Part shown: piece by piece, positions 42,509-52,155 of the stretch
Numbering within the stretch: the stretch's first letter is position 1
Layout of the letters: each line of letters begins with the position of its first letter
Assembly (NCBI GenBank): GCA_040768925.1
Contig: JAXGLZ010000001.1
Location: 806,001 to 870,000, forward strand
Reading direction: 5' to 3'
DNA length: 64,000 nucleotides
Source: CALNBC01 sp040768925
GTDB taxonomy: Bacteria; Bacillota; Clostridia; Christensenellales; CALWSW01
The notes under the pieces: model-generated
What the model was told of the DNA's origin: nothing
Database searches by the model: none
The model's input: the letters and a program-made list of their open reading frames with translations, nothing else
Translations under genes and position numbers: made by a program

Positions 42509-42778
42509 ATGGAGCAATCGGAAATCATCATCGTGCTGCAGGACGCCATCACCACAATCCTGACCGTGGCCGGGCCGATGCTCATCGTGGCCATGGTCGT
42601 CGGGCTCATTATCTCGATCTTTCAGGCCACCACCCAGATCAACGAGCAAACCCTGGCCTTTGTGCCAAAGCTCGTTGCCGTGCTGCTGGTTCTGCTGATT
42701 ACCGCCGGCTTCATTTTTACCACCATGTCCGAGTTTACGACGAGGATGTTTGCCTACGTCGGAACCCTGATCAAGTAA
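42509..42778 (+). CDS. fliQ: Flagellar export gate protein FliQ
   Basis: 89 residues, two membrane helices. Pattern EIIIVLQDAITTILTVAGPMLIVAMVVGLIISIFQATTQINEQTLAFVPKLV in outline. GGAGGGGGAAGC is upstream. It is followed by fliR after a single base. Confidence 0.96.
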   Translation: MEQSEIIIVLQDAITTILTVAGPMLIVAMVVGLIISIFQATTQINEQTLAFVPKLVAVLLVLLITAGFIFTTMSEFTTRMFAYVGTLIK

Positions 42779-42779
42779 C

Positions 42780-43565
42780 ATGAAGGCGATACTCGACAGC
42801 GTCAGCCTGAGGCTGGATCTTTTCATGCTCATGTTTGTTCGCGTGTCGGCGTTGATCGTGTCTTCGCCGATTTTTGGTAGAAAAACCCTGCCGAACATCC
42901 TGAAGATCTGCTTTTGCCTTGTGGTCACCCATGTGCTGTTCGCCGGGAATTTGGGGGCGCAGCCGCCGGAGTATTCCGGCCTTTTCGAATTCGGCGGCCT
43001 CGTCGTCATGGAGCTGCTGTTCGGGCTGGTGCTGGGGTTTGTGACGACAATGTTCTTTTCCCTTGTGCAGATGTCCGGGCATTATATCGACATGCAGATG
43101 GGTTTCGGCATGGTGAACGTGCTGGACGTGCAGAACAACGTCAGCGTCCCCATCACGGGGAACCTGCTGAACATCGTGCTGCTGATCGCTTTTTTCGGCG
43201 TGAACGGGCATTTGCGGCTGATCCACATCATCGGCAACACTTTTTCGGTGATCCCCGCGGGCGCCGTAACCCTCGACCCCAGGATCGGGATGATCGCCCT
43301 GGATGTTTTCATCCTTTCGTTCCTGCTTTCGGTGCATGTGGCGCTGCCGCTGGTTGTTTCCGGCCTGCTGGTGGAGGTCGTGATGGGCTTTATCGTCCGC
43401 GCCGTGCCCCAGATCAACATTTTTGTGGTGGGTATTCCGCTGAAAATCCTGATCGGCATCGTGATCCTTTTGATCGTGATGCCCGTATACGTCAATTTTA
43501 CGGACGTGATCTTCGACAGGATGTTTGAATCCATCAACCGGATGATTCTTGGGCTGACGCCATGA
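42780..43565 (+). CDS. fliR: Flagellar export gate protein FliR
   Basis: 261 residues with about six membrane helices and the FliR pattern RVSALIVSSPIFGRKTLPNILKI, QMSGHYIDMQMGFGMVNVLD and GIPLKILIGIVILLIVMPVY. It completes the FliPQR gate complex. The stop overlaps flhB by 4 nt. Confidence 0.96.
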   Translation: MKAILDSVSLRLDLFMLMFVRVSALIVSSPIFGRKTLPNILKICFCLVVTHVLFAGNLGAQPPEYSGLFEFGGLVVMELLFGLVLGFVTTMFFSLVQMSGHYIDMQMGFGMVNVLDVQNNVSVPITGNLLNIVLLIAFFGVNGHLRLIHIIGNTFSVIPAGAVTLDPRIGMIALDVFILSFLLSVHVALPLVVSGLLVEVVMGFIVRAVPQINIFVVGIPLKILIGIVILLIVMPVYVNFTDVIFDRMFESINRMILGLTP

Positions 43566-44638
43566 GCCCCAAACCCTCCGGCGAAAAAACAGAAAAGGCA
43601 ACGCCAAAACGAAAGCGCGAAGCCAAGGAAAGAGGCCAGGTGCTAAAAAGCGCCGAGGTAGTCTCCGCTTTTTCGATGCTGGCGATGTTCGTGGCGCTGC
43701 TTGTTTTCGGGAACGCCCTGGCGGACGGCACCATGGGCATGATGAAGTCCTTCTTCACCGCCGAATTGCCGGACGTGGCGGACAAAGCCGTTATGACGAA
43801 AACCCTGGGGAACGCAGTGCTGTCCTTTTTGCGGATCGTCGCCCCGATGCTTGTCGTCGCGCTTGTGTGCGCGATCCTTTTCAACGTCGCCCAGTCGGGC
43901 TGGAACTTTACCGCAAAGCCGCTTGCGCCCAAGTTCGAAAAGATCAGCCCCATGGCGGGGTTCAAGCGGATTTTTTCCAAGCGGACGGTGGCCGAGCTGA
44001 TCAAATCGATCGCCAAGATCGCCGTGCTGGCCTGGGTGGCTTACGGGGAATACACCAGCCGCATGGATTCCTTCCCCCTTCTGATGGGGCAGGACCTTGG
44101 CTATTCCATACCCGCGGCAATGGATATGCTGCTTTCGGTGGGGCTGAAACTGGGCCTCGCCTATGCGATTTTTGCGCCGTTCGACTATTTTTATCAATGG
44201 TGGAAGCACAACAAAGACCTGATGATGACCAAGGAGGAGCTGAAGGAGGAATTCAAGCTCACCGAGGGCAATCCCCAGACAAAGAGCAGGATCTCGCAAA
44301 AACAGCGGCAGATGAGCCGCATGCGCATGGTCCAGGCCGTGAAGGACGCGGACGTTGTCATCACCAACCCGACCCATTACGCCGTCGCCCTTTCTTATAA
44401 GGAAAAGGAGAACAGCGCTCCCGTCGTCGTGGCAAAGGGCAAGGATTACCTCGCCAAATCGATCCGGGAAAAGGCCAAGGAATTCAACGTCGAGATCGTT
44501 GAGAACCGTTCCGTGGCGCAGTCCTTGTATTTCTTTTGCGAAGTGGGGGACGAAGTGCCCGAGGACCTTTACAAGGCCGTGGCGGAAATATTGGCCTACG
44601 TTTACAAACTCAAGAATAAGCAGGGAGTGGGACTTTGA
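43562..44638 (+). CDS. flhB: Flagellar export switch protein FlhB
   Basis: 358 residues, four membrane helices. The N-terminal SGEKTEKATPKRKREAKERGQV tail is typical. The autocleavage motif NPTH is at 269-272, in VVITNPTHYAVAL. The C-terminal part ends EDLYKAVAEILAYVYKL. It switches export from rod/hook to filament substrates after interaction with FliK. A truncated paralogue (YlqH-like) lies at 32.7 kb. Confidence 0.97.
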   Translation: MSPKPSGEKTEKATPKRKREAKERGQVLKSAEVVSAFSMLAMFVALLVFGNALADGTMGMMKSFFTAELPDVADKAVMTKTLGNAVLSFLRIVAPMLVVALVCAILFNVAQSGWNFTAKPLAPKFEKISPMAGFKRIFSKRTVAELIKSIAKIAVLAWVAYGEYTSRMDSFPLLMGQDLGYSIPAAMDMLLSVGLKLGLAYAIFAPFDYFYQWWKHNKDLMMTKEELKEEFKLTEGNPQTKSRISQKQRQMSRMRMVQAVKDADVVITNPTHYAVALSYKEKENSAPVVVAKGKDYLAKSIREKAKEFNVEIVENRSVAQSLYFFCEVGDEVPEDLYKAVAEILAYVYKLKNKQGVGL

Positions 44639-46677
44639 AGATTTCAGATGTGTCTGTTGCGGCAGTCGTGCTCGGCATCGTGCTTTTGATCATTATGCCG
44701 CTGCCCGTATTACTCATGGACTTTTTTCTGATCCTGAACCTTTCCCTGTCCATACTGATCGTCCTGATCACCCTTTACACCAAAAAGACGCTGGATTTTT
44801 CCACCTATCCCACGGTGCTTTTGATCATCACGCTGTTCCGCGTGGCGCTGAACATCGCCTCGACCCGCCTAATCCTCGGCAACAACGGCAACGCCGGCCA
44901 GGTGATCAAGGCCTTCGGCAGCTTCGTGGTGGGGGACAACCTTGTCGTCGGGCTGGTCATCTTCTTCATCATCGTCATCATGCAGTTCGTCGTCATCACC
45001 AAGGGCGCGGAACGCGTGGCAGAGGTCGCGGCGCGCTTCACGCTGGACGCCATGCCCGGCAAGCAGATGGCCATAGACGCGGATTTGAGTTCCGGCCTGA
45101 TCAACGAAAGCCAGGCCAGGGAGCGCCGGCTGGAAGTCCAGCAGGAAGCGGATTTTTACGGCTCGATGGACGGCGCCTCAAAATTCGTCAAGGGCGACGC
45201 CATTATCGGCATCATCATAACCTTTATCAATATCATCGGCGGAATCCTGATCGGCCTTTTGGGCGCGGGCGGCAAGGTGATGACCTTTGACGAGGTGATC
45301 AGCGTATACGTTCTTGCGACCGTGGGCAACGGCCTTTGCAGCCAGATTTCCGCGCTGCTGATTTCCACGGCCACGGGCATCACCGTTACCCGGGCGGCCA
45401 CGAAAGAAAGCTTCGGGCAGGACGTTGCCCGCCAGCTGTTCAACCAGACGATGGTGTTCTACATCCTGGCCGGAATGCTGGCCCTTTTGAGCCTGGTACC
45501 CGGCCTGCCCACGTTTGTGATATTGGTCATTGCTGCGGGCGTCGCGTTTTTCGGCTATTATAGATCAAAGAACGAAAAGAAAAAGCAGCAGGAAGAAGTG
45601 CAGGACACCGCGGAGATCTCCGCGGCCGAAAAGCGCAAGCCGGAAAGCGTCACCACCCTTTTAAACGTCGAGCTCATCGAGATGGAATTCGGCTACGGCC
45701 TGCTTTCGCTGGTGGACGCTTCCCAGGGGGGGGACCTGCTCGACCGCATCATCATGGTCCGGCGGCAGTGCGCCCTGGATCTGGGGATCATCGTGCCCAT
45801 CGTCCGGCTGAGGGACAATGTCCAGCTCGGGATCAAGCAGTACGTCATCAAGATCAAGGGGCTGGAGGTCGCGCGGGGCGAAGTCATGCCGGACCATTTC
45901 CTCGCCCTAAAGCCGGAGGACGTGGACGAACCCGTGGACGGGATCGAAACGGTGGAGCCCGCCTTCGGCCTGCCCGCTTTGTGGATTTCCGCCGCGAACC
46001 GCGAAAAGGCGGAGCTTTTGGGCTATACGACCATCGACGTGCCCTCGGTGATCTCCACCCATTTGATGGAGATCATCAAGCGCCACGCGGACGAGCTCTT
46101 GGGCAGGCAGCAGGTGCAGACCATCATCAGCAACCTCAAAAACCAGCAGCCCGCATTGGTTGACGAGGTCGTTCCCAAGATGTTCTCCATCGGCGAGGTG
46201 CAAAAAGTGCTGGCCAATTTGTTGAGGGAGGGCATCTCCATCCGAGACATCGGCTCGATCCTTGAGATCATGGCCGATTACGGTACCATCACCAAGGACG
46301 CGGATATCCTGACGGAACAGGTGCGCCAGAAGCTCAGGCGGGCCATCACCAAAAACTTCATCCCCACCGGGGAAGCCCGGGTCATCACCATCAGCCCGGA
46401 TACCGAAAAGGCGATTATGGCAAGCCTGCGGCAGACGGATCAGGGCGTTCACGCCGCGCTGGAGCCGACCCAGGTCCACAAACTGCTCGGCGGGATCAAA
46501 AAAGCGGCGGAGAGCGCGATGAACCTCGGAATAACCCCGATCATGATAACCTCCCCCCAGATACGGAGGCAGATCAAGAGCCTTTCGATGCAGGTGGCCC
46601 CGGATCTGGTCGTGCTTTCCTACAACGAGCTGGAGCAGGATGTCAAGATTATCTCTGATTGGGTGGTGAGCGTATAG
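44635..46677 (+). CDS. flhA: Flagellar export protein FlhA
   Basis: 680 residues from TTG 44635, overlapping the flhB stop, with GGGAG 8 nt upstream. Eight membrane helices in the first 320 residues with FHIPEP-type landmarks STYPTVLLIITLFRVALNIASTRLIL, MPGKQMAIDADLSSGLI and the cytosolic ring domain from about 350 to the end, with LADELLGRQ-type HADELLGRQQVQTII. It is the proton-driven export engine and receptor for chaperone-substrate complexes. Confidence 0.97.
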   Translation: MKISDVSVAAVVLGIVLLIIMPLPVLLMDFFLILNLSLSILIVLITLYTKKTLDFSTYPTVLLIITLFRVALNIASTRLILGNNGNAGQVIKAFGSFVVGDNLVVGLVIFFIIVIMQFVVITKGAERVAEVAARFTLDAMPGKQMAIDADLSSGLINESQARERRLEVQQEADFYGSMDGASKFVKGDAIIGIIITFINIIGGILIGLLGAGGKVMTFDEVISVYVLATVGNGLCSQISALLISTATGITVTRAATKESFGQDVARQLFNQTMVFYILAGMLALLSLVPGLPTFVILVIAAGVAFFGYYRSKNEKKKQQEEVQDTAEISAAEKRKPESVTTLLNVELIEMEFGYGLLSLVDASQGGDLLDRIIMVRRQCALDLGIIVPIVRLRDNVQLGIKQYVIKIKGLEVARGEVMPDHFLALKPEDVDEPVDGIETVEPAFGLPALWISAANREKAELLGYTTIDVPSVISTHLMEIIKRHADELLGRQQVQTIISNLKNQQPALVDEVVPKMFSIGEVQKVLANLLREGISIRDIGSILEIMADYGTITKDADILTEQVRQKLRRAITKNFIPTGEARVITISPDTEKAIMASLRQTDQGVHAALEPTQVHKLLGGIKKAAESAMNLGITPIMITSPQIRRQIKSLSMQVAPDLVVLSYNELEQDVKIISDWVVSV

Positions 46678-46678
46678 A

Positions 46679-47812
46679 ATGATTGTGAAACGGTTTCTCG
46701 CCGGAGACATGCAGGAGGCGCTCCGCAAGATCAGCGAAGAAATGGGCCCTGAGGCCGTGATCCTGGAGCAGAAGTTTGTGCGCAGCAAGGGCATCGCCGG
46801 CTTTTTTAAGAAAAAGATGGTCCAGGTTATCGCCGCCTGCGACCCCAGCCGTCCGAAAGAGACGAAAGGGGAAAAGGCCGGGACGAAGCCAAAGGAGCCG
46901 GCGCCGCCCCAGGACGGCGGCGTCGCCTTCGGCACCGAGCAGGTCCGGCAGCTTTTAGAGATCAAGGAACTCGTTCGGGAGCTTTCGGAAAAGACCCGCG
47001 CGGCGGAAGCCGAGCCAAAGCCCCCGTTTTCCCCCGAGGCGCAGGGGATTTACGAGACTCTTGTCGGGCGGGACGTCAACGAGGAGCTTTCCAAAGAGAT
47101 CGCGAACAAAGCCCAGTCGATCATGGAACAAAAGGGGATGGAGGCGCAGGCGGTCGCCCGGCAGCTGATCCTCGACCGCCTGGGCGATCCGTACCCCCTT
47201 AAGCTCAAGAAGTTCGAACAGAACGTGCTGCTTTTTGCCGGGCCGACGGGCGCGGGCAAAACGACGACGGTGGCGAAGCTGGCCGGCATGCTCAAATTCA
47301 GGGAGAACCTGAAGGTGGGGCTGATCAATACGGATACCTATCGGATCGGCGCGATGGAGCACATCCGCATCTTCGCGGGGATCATGGATATTCCGCTGGT
47401 CATGGCCTACGGCGAGGATGACGTGGCGAAAGCTCTCAAAGCCATGGCGGATCGCGACGTCGTGCTGATCGATACGGCGGGGAAAAGCGCAAGGGACGGG
47501 GAATACCAGAAAGAACTGGGCGGGCTCATCGAAAAGACCGGGGCGGACGAGGTTTTTCTGGTGCTGAGCGTGTCCACCGGCAGCAAAGCGTGCAGGGAAC
47601 TGATCAGGAATTATTCGTTTATCCAGGATTACAAGCTCATCGTCACCAAGCTGGACGAGGTGGAGTTCCCGGGAAACGTGCTGAATATCGCCGAGTTCTC
47701 CAAAAAAAGGCTGGCTTTTGTCACCGTGGGGCAAAACGTCCCGGAAGACATCCGCAAAGCCGATACGGAACAGCTGGCCGGCAGCATCGCGGGGGAGCTT
47801 TTCCCCAGTTGA
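46679..47812 (+). CDS. flhF: Flagellar SRP-type GTPase FlhF
   Basis: 377 residues. An N-terminal basic B domain (1-100), an N domain, and the G domain with P loop GPTGAGKTTTVAKLA (about 186), TDTYRIGAMEHIRIFA, DTAGKS and TKLDEV. It controls placement and number of flagella. The ATG is one base after the flhA stop. No flhG/ylxH follows; instead a PilZ gene is next, after a 153-nt GC-rich gap. Confidence 0.95.
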   Translation: MIVKRFLAGDMQEALRKISEEMGPEAVILEQKFVRSKGIAGFFKKKMVQVIAACDPSRPKETKGEKAGTKPKEPAPPQDGGVAFGTEQVRQLLEIKELVRELSEKTRAAEAEPKPPFSPEAQGIYETLVGRDVNEELSKEIANKAQSIMEQKGMEAQAVARQLILDRLGDPYPLKLKKFEQNVLLFAGPTGAGKTTTVAKLAGMLKFRENLKVGLINTDTYRIGAMEHIRIFAGIMDIPLVMAYGEDDVAKALKAMADRDVVLIDTAGKSARDGEYQKELGGLIEKTGADEVFLVLSVSTGSKACRELIRNYSFIQDYKLIVTKLDEVEFPGNVLNIAEFSKKRLAFVTVGQNVPEDIRKADTEQLAGSIAGELFPS

Positions 47813-47965
47813 CCGCGAAGGCGTTCCGCGCAAAAAGGCGGCGCGCCCAATGCGCGCAAGCGCGGCCGAAAAAACGCGCAACCGGCGGTCTTTTGCCGTT
47901 GGGGCGGTCCTTTTTGAAAGGCGATGAAATAAAATAATTTTTCTTTAGGATTTGGGGTAATTGCT

Positions 47966-48631
47966 GTGAGTTTCATTGAAAATTTTGTGCTGGGCGAAAT
48001 ATTCGACATTCGGGTCGGGAACACGATGGTCCGAACCAAGCTTCAGGAGATCGTTTCGGACACGGAGTTCGTCGTGCTCCAGCCCACGATCAACGGAATC
48101 CCCGTCCGATCGGAGGACAACGAGTTCACCTTTCTGTTCCGCCGCCCGAACGGCTGCATCAGCTTTAGGGCAAGGATCCTGTATTCCTATAAGGACGGCG
48201 ATCTCGCCCTGAGCCGGGTGCTGCGCGTATCCGAAATGGAACGGGCCCAAAGAAGGCAGTTTTACCGCCTGCCGATCGTCCTCGACATCGTGATCGATAT
48301 GGGCGAGAAAAAAGGCGGCAGGGAAAATGACGCCGAAGGGCAAGACGAAGACTCCAGGTTCTGCAAGGGAAAAACCGTCAACCTTTCGGAAAGCAGCGTG
48401 GAGTTGACCTGCTACAGGCATTTCGAAAAGGACGCCAAGCTGGTGGCGGTCATCAAGCTCACCGAATCGGACGCCGTTCTTGTCAACGCAAAGGTGCTGC
48501 GCTGCACAAGAGAGAGCAGAACCGAACCCTATAGCGTCGTGCTGGTTTTTGTGGATCAAAGCGAAAGGGAGAGAAGGCTTTTAAGGCGGTTTATTTTCAA
48601 GCAGCAGGCACTGATGCTCAGCAGAAGATGA
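47966..48631 (+). CDS. PilZ-domain c-di-GMP receptor (YcgR-like)
   Basis: 221 residues from GTG 47966 with AGGATTTGGGG upstream. The N-terminal YcgR-type beta domain (1-95) is followed by PilZ: RAQRRQFYRLP supplies the R-x3-R pair (about 93-98), and NLSESSVEL corresponds to (D/N)-x-S-x-x-G with Ser in place of the final Gly, which may weaken binding. YcgR/DgrA-type proteins slow the motor when c-di-GMP rises. The location between flhF and fliA matches this. Confidence 0.88.
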   Translation: MSFIENFVLGEIFDIRVGNTMVRTKLQEIVSDTEFVVLQPTINGIPVRSEDNEFTFLFRRPNGCISFRARILYSYKDGDLALSRVLRVSEMERAQRRQFYRLPIVLDIVIDMGEKKGGRENDAEGQDEDSRFCKGKTVNLSESSVELTCYRHFEKDAKLVAVIKLTESDAVLVNAKVLRCTRESRTEPYSVVLVFVDQSERERRLLRRFIFKQQALMLSRR

Positions 48632-48670
48632 TAGCGTCCCGCCCGAATCCGGGAAACGGAGGTTGACCCT

Positions 48671-49417
48671 ATGGTGAAAGACGCCGAAGTTAAGAAGCTT
48701 TGGGAAAAATACGATAAAGAAAGAACGCCGGAACTGAAAAACGAGCTGGTCATGCTTTATATAGATCAGGTCAAAAGCATCGTGCTCAGGATGATGCCGA
48801 CCTATAAGGGCTACAGCTCCTATGACGATATGCTTTCCTGCGGCATCTTGGGCCTTATGGACGCCATAGAGAAATACGACGTCTCTAAAAAAGTTAAATT
48901 CGAGTATTACGCGGCCATGCGCATCCGGGGCGAGATCATAGACAATATCCGCCGGCAGGACTGGGCGCCTTCCAGTCTGAGGCGCAAGATCAAAACGATC
49001 AGCAACGCCTATTCGGAGCTGGAAGGCAGATTGAGCCGCGCCCCGACGGACGTTGAAATCGCCGAATCCCTTGGGATGAAAGAGGAAGAAGTCCAAAAAG
49101 CGCTGGAAAAATCCCATATGTTCAACGTCCTTTATTTTGAGGAGATGACCCACGAGAACCACATCTGGGAATGCGCGGATTCCGGCGCGACCATGGAGGA
49201 AAAGCTGGAAGACGACGAAATGGTCAGGATCCTGGGCGGGCTGATCGAAAAGCTTTCCGAAAAGGAAAAGCTGGTGATCACCCTTTATTACTACGAGGAG
49301 CTGACGCTCAAGGAAATCGCGCAGATCCTGGGCGTTTCGGAATCCAGGGCCTCCCAGATCCACTCGAAAGCGGTGATGCTTTTGAGGTCCAAGCTGGATT
49401 CGGTTTACGCCCAATAG
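48671..49417 (+). CDS. fliA: Flagellar RNA polymerase sigma factor (sigma-28/sigma-D)
   Basis: 248 residues with regions 2, 3 and 4 of the FliA/WhiG group: DDMLSCGILGLMDAIEKYD, AAMRIRGEIIDNIRRQDWAP, then EKLVITLYYYEELTLKEIAQILGVSESRASQIHSKAV. GGAGG lies before the ATG. It directs transcription of late flagellar genes; four matching promoters are visible in this window. Its anti-sigma factor FlgM is 2.7 kb downstream. Confidence 0.97.
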   Translation: MVKDAEVKKLWEKYDKERTPELKNELVMLYIDQVKSIVLRMMPTYKGYSSYDDMLSCGILGLMDAIEKYDVSKKVKFEYYAAMRIRGEIIDNIRRQDWAPSSLRRKIKTISNAYSELEGRLSRAPTDVEIAESLGMKEEEVQKALEKSHMFNVLYFEEMTHENHIWECADSGATMEEKLEDDEMVRILGGLIEKLSEKEKLVITLYYYEELTLKEIAQILGVSESRASQIHSKAVMLLRSKLDSVYAQ

Positions 49418-49436
49418 ACGATTCAGGGGGCAGAAG

Positions 49437-50108
49437 ATGAACGCGACGCATTATATTTTCGCATTATACGTATTCCTGCTGATCTGCGGGGTGATCTGGT
49501 TCTATTCCCGCACCGTCGGCCAGGCCAAATCAAAAGACAAGCGGGGCTACGAAAAGGAGCAGCGGCTCTTCCGCCTGTATCAGGATATCGAGGATATGCT
49601 GAAGGGCTTTGAGCTTTACGTCGAAGAAGCCAAGGCGGAAATCGAGGCCCGTCTGAATCAGGCGCCGGACCCCTGGGCCGCCGTTGTTCAGGAAGCGATG
49701 AGCCAGGGGCCGGGCGGGGACGAGGAAAATGCCGAGCAGCCGGCGGAACCCGAAAAGAAGCGCAAAACGGCGGCAAAAACCGGTGCGGAATCCAAAGAAA
49801 AACCGCCCAAAGCCCCGCAGGAAACCGCGGCGCAGGGCGGCGGAGGGGAAACGCCGCTGAAAAACGCCGGCACCGAAGAGCCCGGCGGGGAAGAACAGGC
49901 CGAAAACGCCGGCGAAGCGGCGGACGGGCCGAAGAAGCGGACGCCCAGGCAGCCGCCCAAAAAGGACGGCCGCCCGCTGGAGGAGATCGTTTCGGAATAC
50001 GCCGCAAAGGGCATGGACCAGAATAAAATCGCGAAAGAGCTGGGCATATCCTCAAGGGAGGCCGCCCTGATATTGGAAATAAAAAAAATGACCGCGCCGG
50101 AGAACTAA
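49437..50108 (+). CDS. SwrB-like membrane protein (DUF6115)
   Basis: 223 residues. One N-terminal membrane helix (about 7-25), a coiled coil (about 35-80), an Ala/Glu/Lys/Pro-rich variable stretch (about 85-180) and a C-terminal helix-turn-helix-like tail (EEIVSEYAAKGMDQNKIAKELGISSREAAL in parts). This is the arrangement of SwrB/YlxL, the gene after sigD in Bacillus, which promotes basal-body maturation. Sequence similarity is mostly at the two ends. Confidence 0.7.
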   Translation: MNATHYIFALYVFLLICGVIWFYSRTVGQAKSKDKRGYEKEQRLFRLYQDIEDMLKGFELYVEEAKAEIEARLNQAPDPWAAVVQEAMSQGPGGDEENAEQPAEPEKKRKTAAKTGAESKEKPPKAPQETAAQGGGGETPLKNAGTEEPGGEEQAENAGEAADGPKKRTPRQPPKKDGRPLEEIVSEYAAKGMDQNKIAKELGISSREAALILEIKKMTAPEN

Positions 50109-50111
50109 CGC

Positions 50112-50138
50112 TAAAGAAGCCCGCATGAATGCCGATAT
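50112..50138 (+). promoter_or_regulatory. Sigma-28 promoter of the FlgF/FlgG pair
   Basis: TAAA (50112-50115), 15 nt, GCCGATAT (50131-50138), a full consensus match. It shows that an open frame starting upstream at 50125 is not the translated start; the gene begins at 50179. Confidence 0.85.
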
Positions 50139-50178
50139 AACAATTGAGAGTATATCGCGCTTGTGTGAGGATGAACAG

Positions 50179-50937
50179 ATGATTCGTTGCTTTTATACGG
50201 CGGGAACCGGCATGCTGGTTCAACGGGACCGCATGGATGTGCTGGCCAACAACCTGACCAATGTTGATACCACCGCGTATAAGTCCGATGCCCTGATTTC
50301 CGGCAGCTTTAAGGATCTGCTGATCCAAAGGCTGCACGATCCGAACGGCGCCAACGCCAAAGGGTCTGTCGGGCCGCTGGGAACCGGCGCCCATATCGAC
50401 CGGGTGCATACCTCGTTTGAGCAGGGCGGCCTTGAGCAGACCGACCGCACCTTGGACCTTGCCCTGGATGGGGACGGATTCTTCACCATCGCCGCGCCCC
50501 AGGGGCAGCGCTATACGAGGGACGGCAGCTTCGCCGTCAGCGGAGACGGGTACCTCGTCACCAGCGAAGGCTGGTACGTTCAGGGCGAGAACGGCAGGAT
50601 CCAAACCGGGGGGGACGATTTCGCGGTGGACGGATCGGGCAACATCACCAACGCCGCGGGCGAAACCCTCGCAAAGCTCAGGATCGTCTCCTTTGACGAT
50701 CTTTCCGGCCTTCGCAAGAAAGGCGGCAATCTGTATGAAAACGCGTCCGCCGGCCCGGAACGGGCAACCCCGCAAACCAAGGTGATCCAGGGCTGGCTGG
50801 AAGGATCGAACGTCGACGTCACCGCAGAAATCACACGCCTGCTCACGGTTTCGAAGGCGTACCAGACCAACCAGAGGGTGTTCGGGATCGTGGACTCGTC
50901 CCTGGAAAAAACGGTCAACGAAGTGGGAAGGGTGTGA
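50179..50937 (+). CDS. Flagellar hook-basal body protein, FlgF/FlgG type (first copy)
   Basis: 252 residues from ATG 50179 with TGAGG 9 nt upstream. N-terminal rod motif RMDVLANNLTNVDTTAYKSD, central DGDGFFTI fold, and C-terminal VTAEITRLLTVSKAYQTNQRVF. It is a distal-rod or rod-hook protein resembling Bacillus FlhO/FlhP. Transcribed from its own sigma-28 promoter, an arrangement also seen for flhO-flhP. Confidence 0.9.
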   Translation: MIRCFYTAGTGMLVQRDRMDVLANNLTNVDTTAYKSDALISGSFKDLLIQRLHDPNGANAKGSVGPLGTGAHIDRVHTSFEQGGLEQTDRTLDLALDGDGFFTIAAPQGQRYTRDGSFAVSGDGYLVTSEGWYVQGENGRIQTGGDDFAVDGSGNITNAAGETLAKLRIVSFDDLSGLRKKGGNLYENASAGPERATPQTKVIQGWLEGSNVDVTAEITRLLTVSKAYQTNQRVFGIVDSSLEKTVNEVGRV

Positions 50938-50941
50938 TCGC

Positions 50942-51694
50942 ATGCAGTCGGTATACACGGCAAAGCACGGCCTCATGGCCCAGCAGCAAAGGCTGAACGC
51001 CATTTCGTCCAACATCGCGAATTCCGGAACAGCAGGGTATAAAAGCCAGAGCGTCGGCTTTAAGGACGCGCTGTACACCCGCATGATCGACCCAAAAAAT
51101 GTTGAGAGCGACGCCAACCTGATGCAGGGCAGCGGGCTGGTGCTCTCCGCCACCCGCCGCGATTTTACGGTGGGAACCCCCGGGCTGACTTCCCAGAACC
51201 TGGATTTTTACCTTGAGGGAGACGGCTTCTTCACCCTTTCGGACGGCGGCGGAAAGACCCTGTATACGCGAAACGGCGCGTTTTCCGCTTCTTTGGAAAA
51301 CGGGGAGCGGTACCTCGCCGCCGCAAACGGGTATTATGTGCTCGATTCCGCGGGCGGCCGCATCGCGCTCCCGGCGGGGGATTTCAGCCTTTCCGTTTCC
51401 GAGGACGGGGTTTTGGACCTTGGCGACGGCAAGAGCGCAAAGCTGAACATCGTGACCTTCGTCAACAAAGAGGGCCTTTTCCACAGCGGAGAGAGCTGCT
51501 ATCTCGCGACGGACGCTTCCGGCGGCCCGAAGGAGAGCGGCGCCACGGTGATCCAGGGATGCCTCGAATCCTCGAATGTGGACATCGGCCTGGAAATGAC
51601 CAAGCTCATCCGCACCCAGAGGGCGTATTCCATCGCGGCGAGGGTGCTTTCCACCTGGAACGAAATGGAATCCGAAACGAACAACATCCTGTGA
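50942..51694 (+). CDS. Flagellar hook-basal body protein, FlgF/FlgG type (second copy)
   Basis: 250 residues, a paralogue of the preceding gene: QRLNAISSNIANSGTAGYKSQ at the N-terminus, EGDGFFTL in the centre and VDIGLEMTKLIRTQRAYSIAARVLSTWNEM at the end. It starts 4 nt after the previous stop. Which of the two is FlgF-like and which is FlgG-like cannot be told by eye. Confidence 0.9.
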   Translation: MQSVYTAKHGLMAQQQRLNAISSNIANSGTAGYKSQSVGFKDALYTRMIDPKNVESDANLMQGSGLVLSATRRDFTVGTPGLTSQNLDFYLEGDGFFTLSDGGGKTLYTRNGAFSASLENGERYLAAANGYYVLDSAGGRIALPAGDFSLSVSEDGVLDLGDGKSAKLNIVTFVNKEGLFHSGESCYLATDASGGPKESGATVIQGCLESSNVDIGLEMTKLIRTQRAYSIAARVLSTWNEMESETNNIL

Positions 51695-51711
51695 CCGTAA
51701 GGAGATGGGGC

Positions 51712-52155
51712 ATGAGTCCGAACATTATGCAGTGCAGGCAGTGCAACGCGCTGTTTCAGTCCTTTGGCGCCGAGATCTGCCCCGCTTGCGCGGAAAAGCT
51801 CGACAAGGACTTTACGGTGATCAAAAACTACCTTTACGACAATCCTGACGCCAACATCATGGAAATTGTCCGGGGAACCGGGATCGAAGAAAAGACGGTG
51901 CTCGGCTTCCTGCGGGAAGGCCGCCTGGCCGTGGGCGGCAGTTCCGGGATACTACGGTGCGAGGAATGCGGGGCCCCCATAAATTCGGGAAGGTTCTGCG
52001 GCCGCTGCCAGCGGATCCTGGAAGGCCTCTTCAGCGCGGCGAACAGGATCAAGGCCGACAGGGATGCGGAAAGAAACGCGGCAGCCGGGGCGAGGCCCGG
52101 GAAAATGCATGTGGACTACCGAAAAAGAGGGCTTTTGAGAGGTGAAGATAAATGA
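51712..52155 (+). CDS. YvyF-like flagellar-region zinc-ribbon protein (TIGR03826 type)
   Basis: 147 residues. Two CxxC knuckle pairs: CRQCNALF with CPAC near the N-terminus, and CEECGAPI with CGRC at about 83-103. Between them is a helical repeat with GTGIEEKTVLGFLREGRL, a helix-turn-helix-like segment. The C-terminus is basic. The same gene precedes flgM in Bacillus. AAGGAG lies before the ATG. It may regulate the flagellar regulon, but the mechanism is unknown. Confidence 0.88.
   Translation: MSPNIMQCRQCNALFQSFGAEICPACAEKLDKDFTVIKNYLYDNPDANIMEIVRGTGIEEKTVLGFLREGRLAVGGSSGILRCEECGAPINSGRFCGRCQRILEGLFSAANRIKADRDAERNAAAGARPGKMHVDYRKRGLLRGEDK

Noticed and set aside
50125..50178. An upstream start for the first FlgF/FlgG-type gene
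   Set aside because: The extension overlaps the sigma-28 -10 box and lacks a ribosome site; the rod-protein homology begins at 50179.
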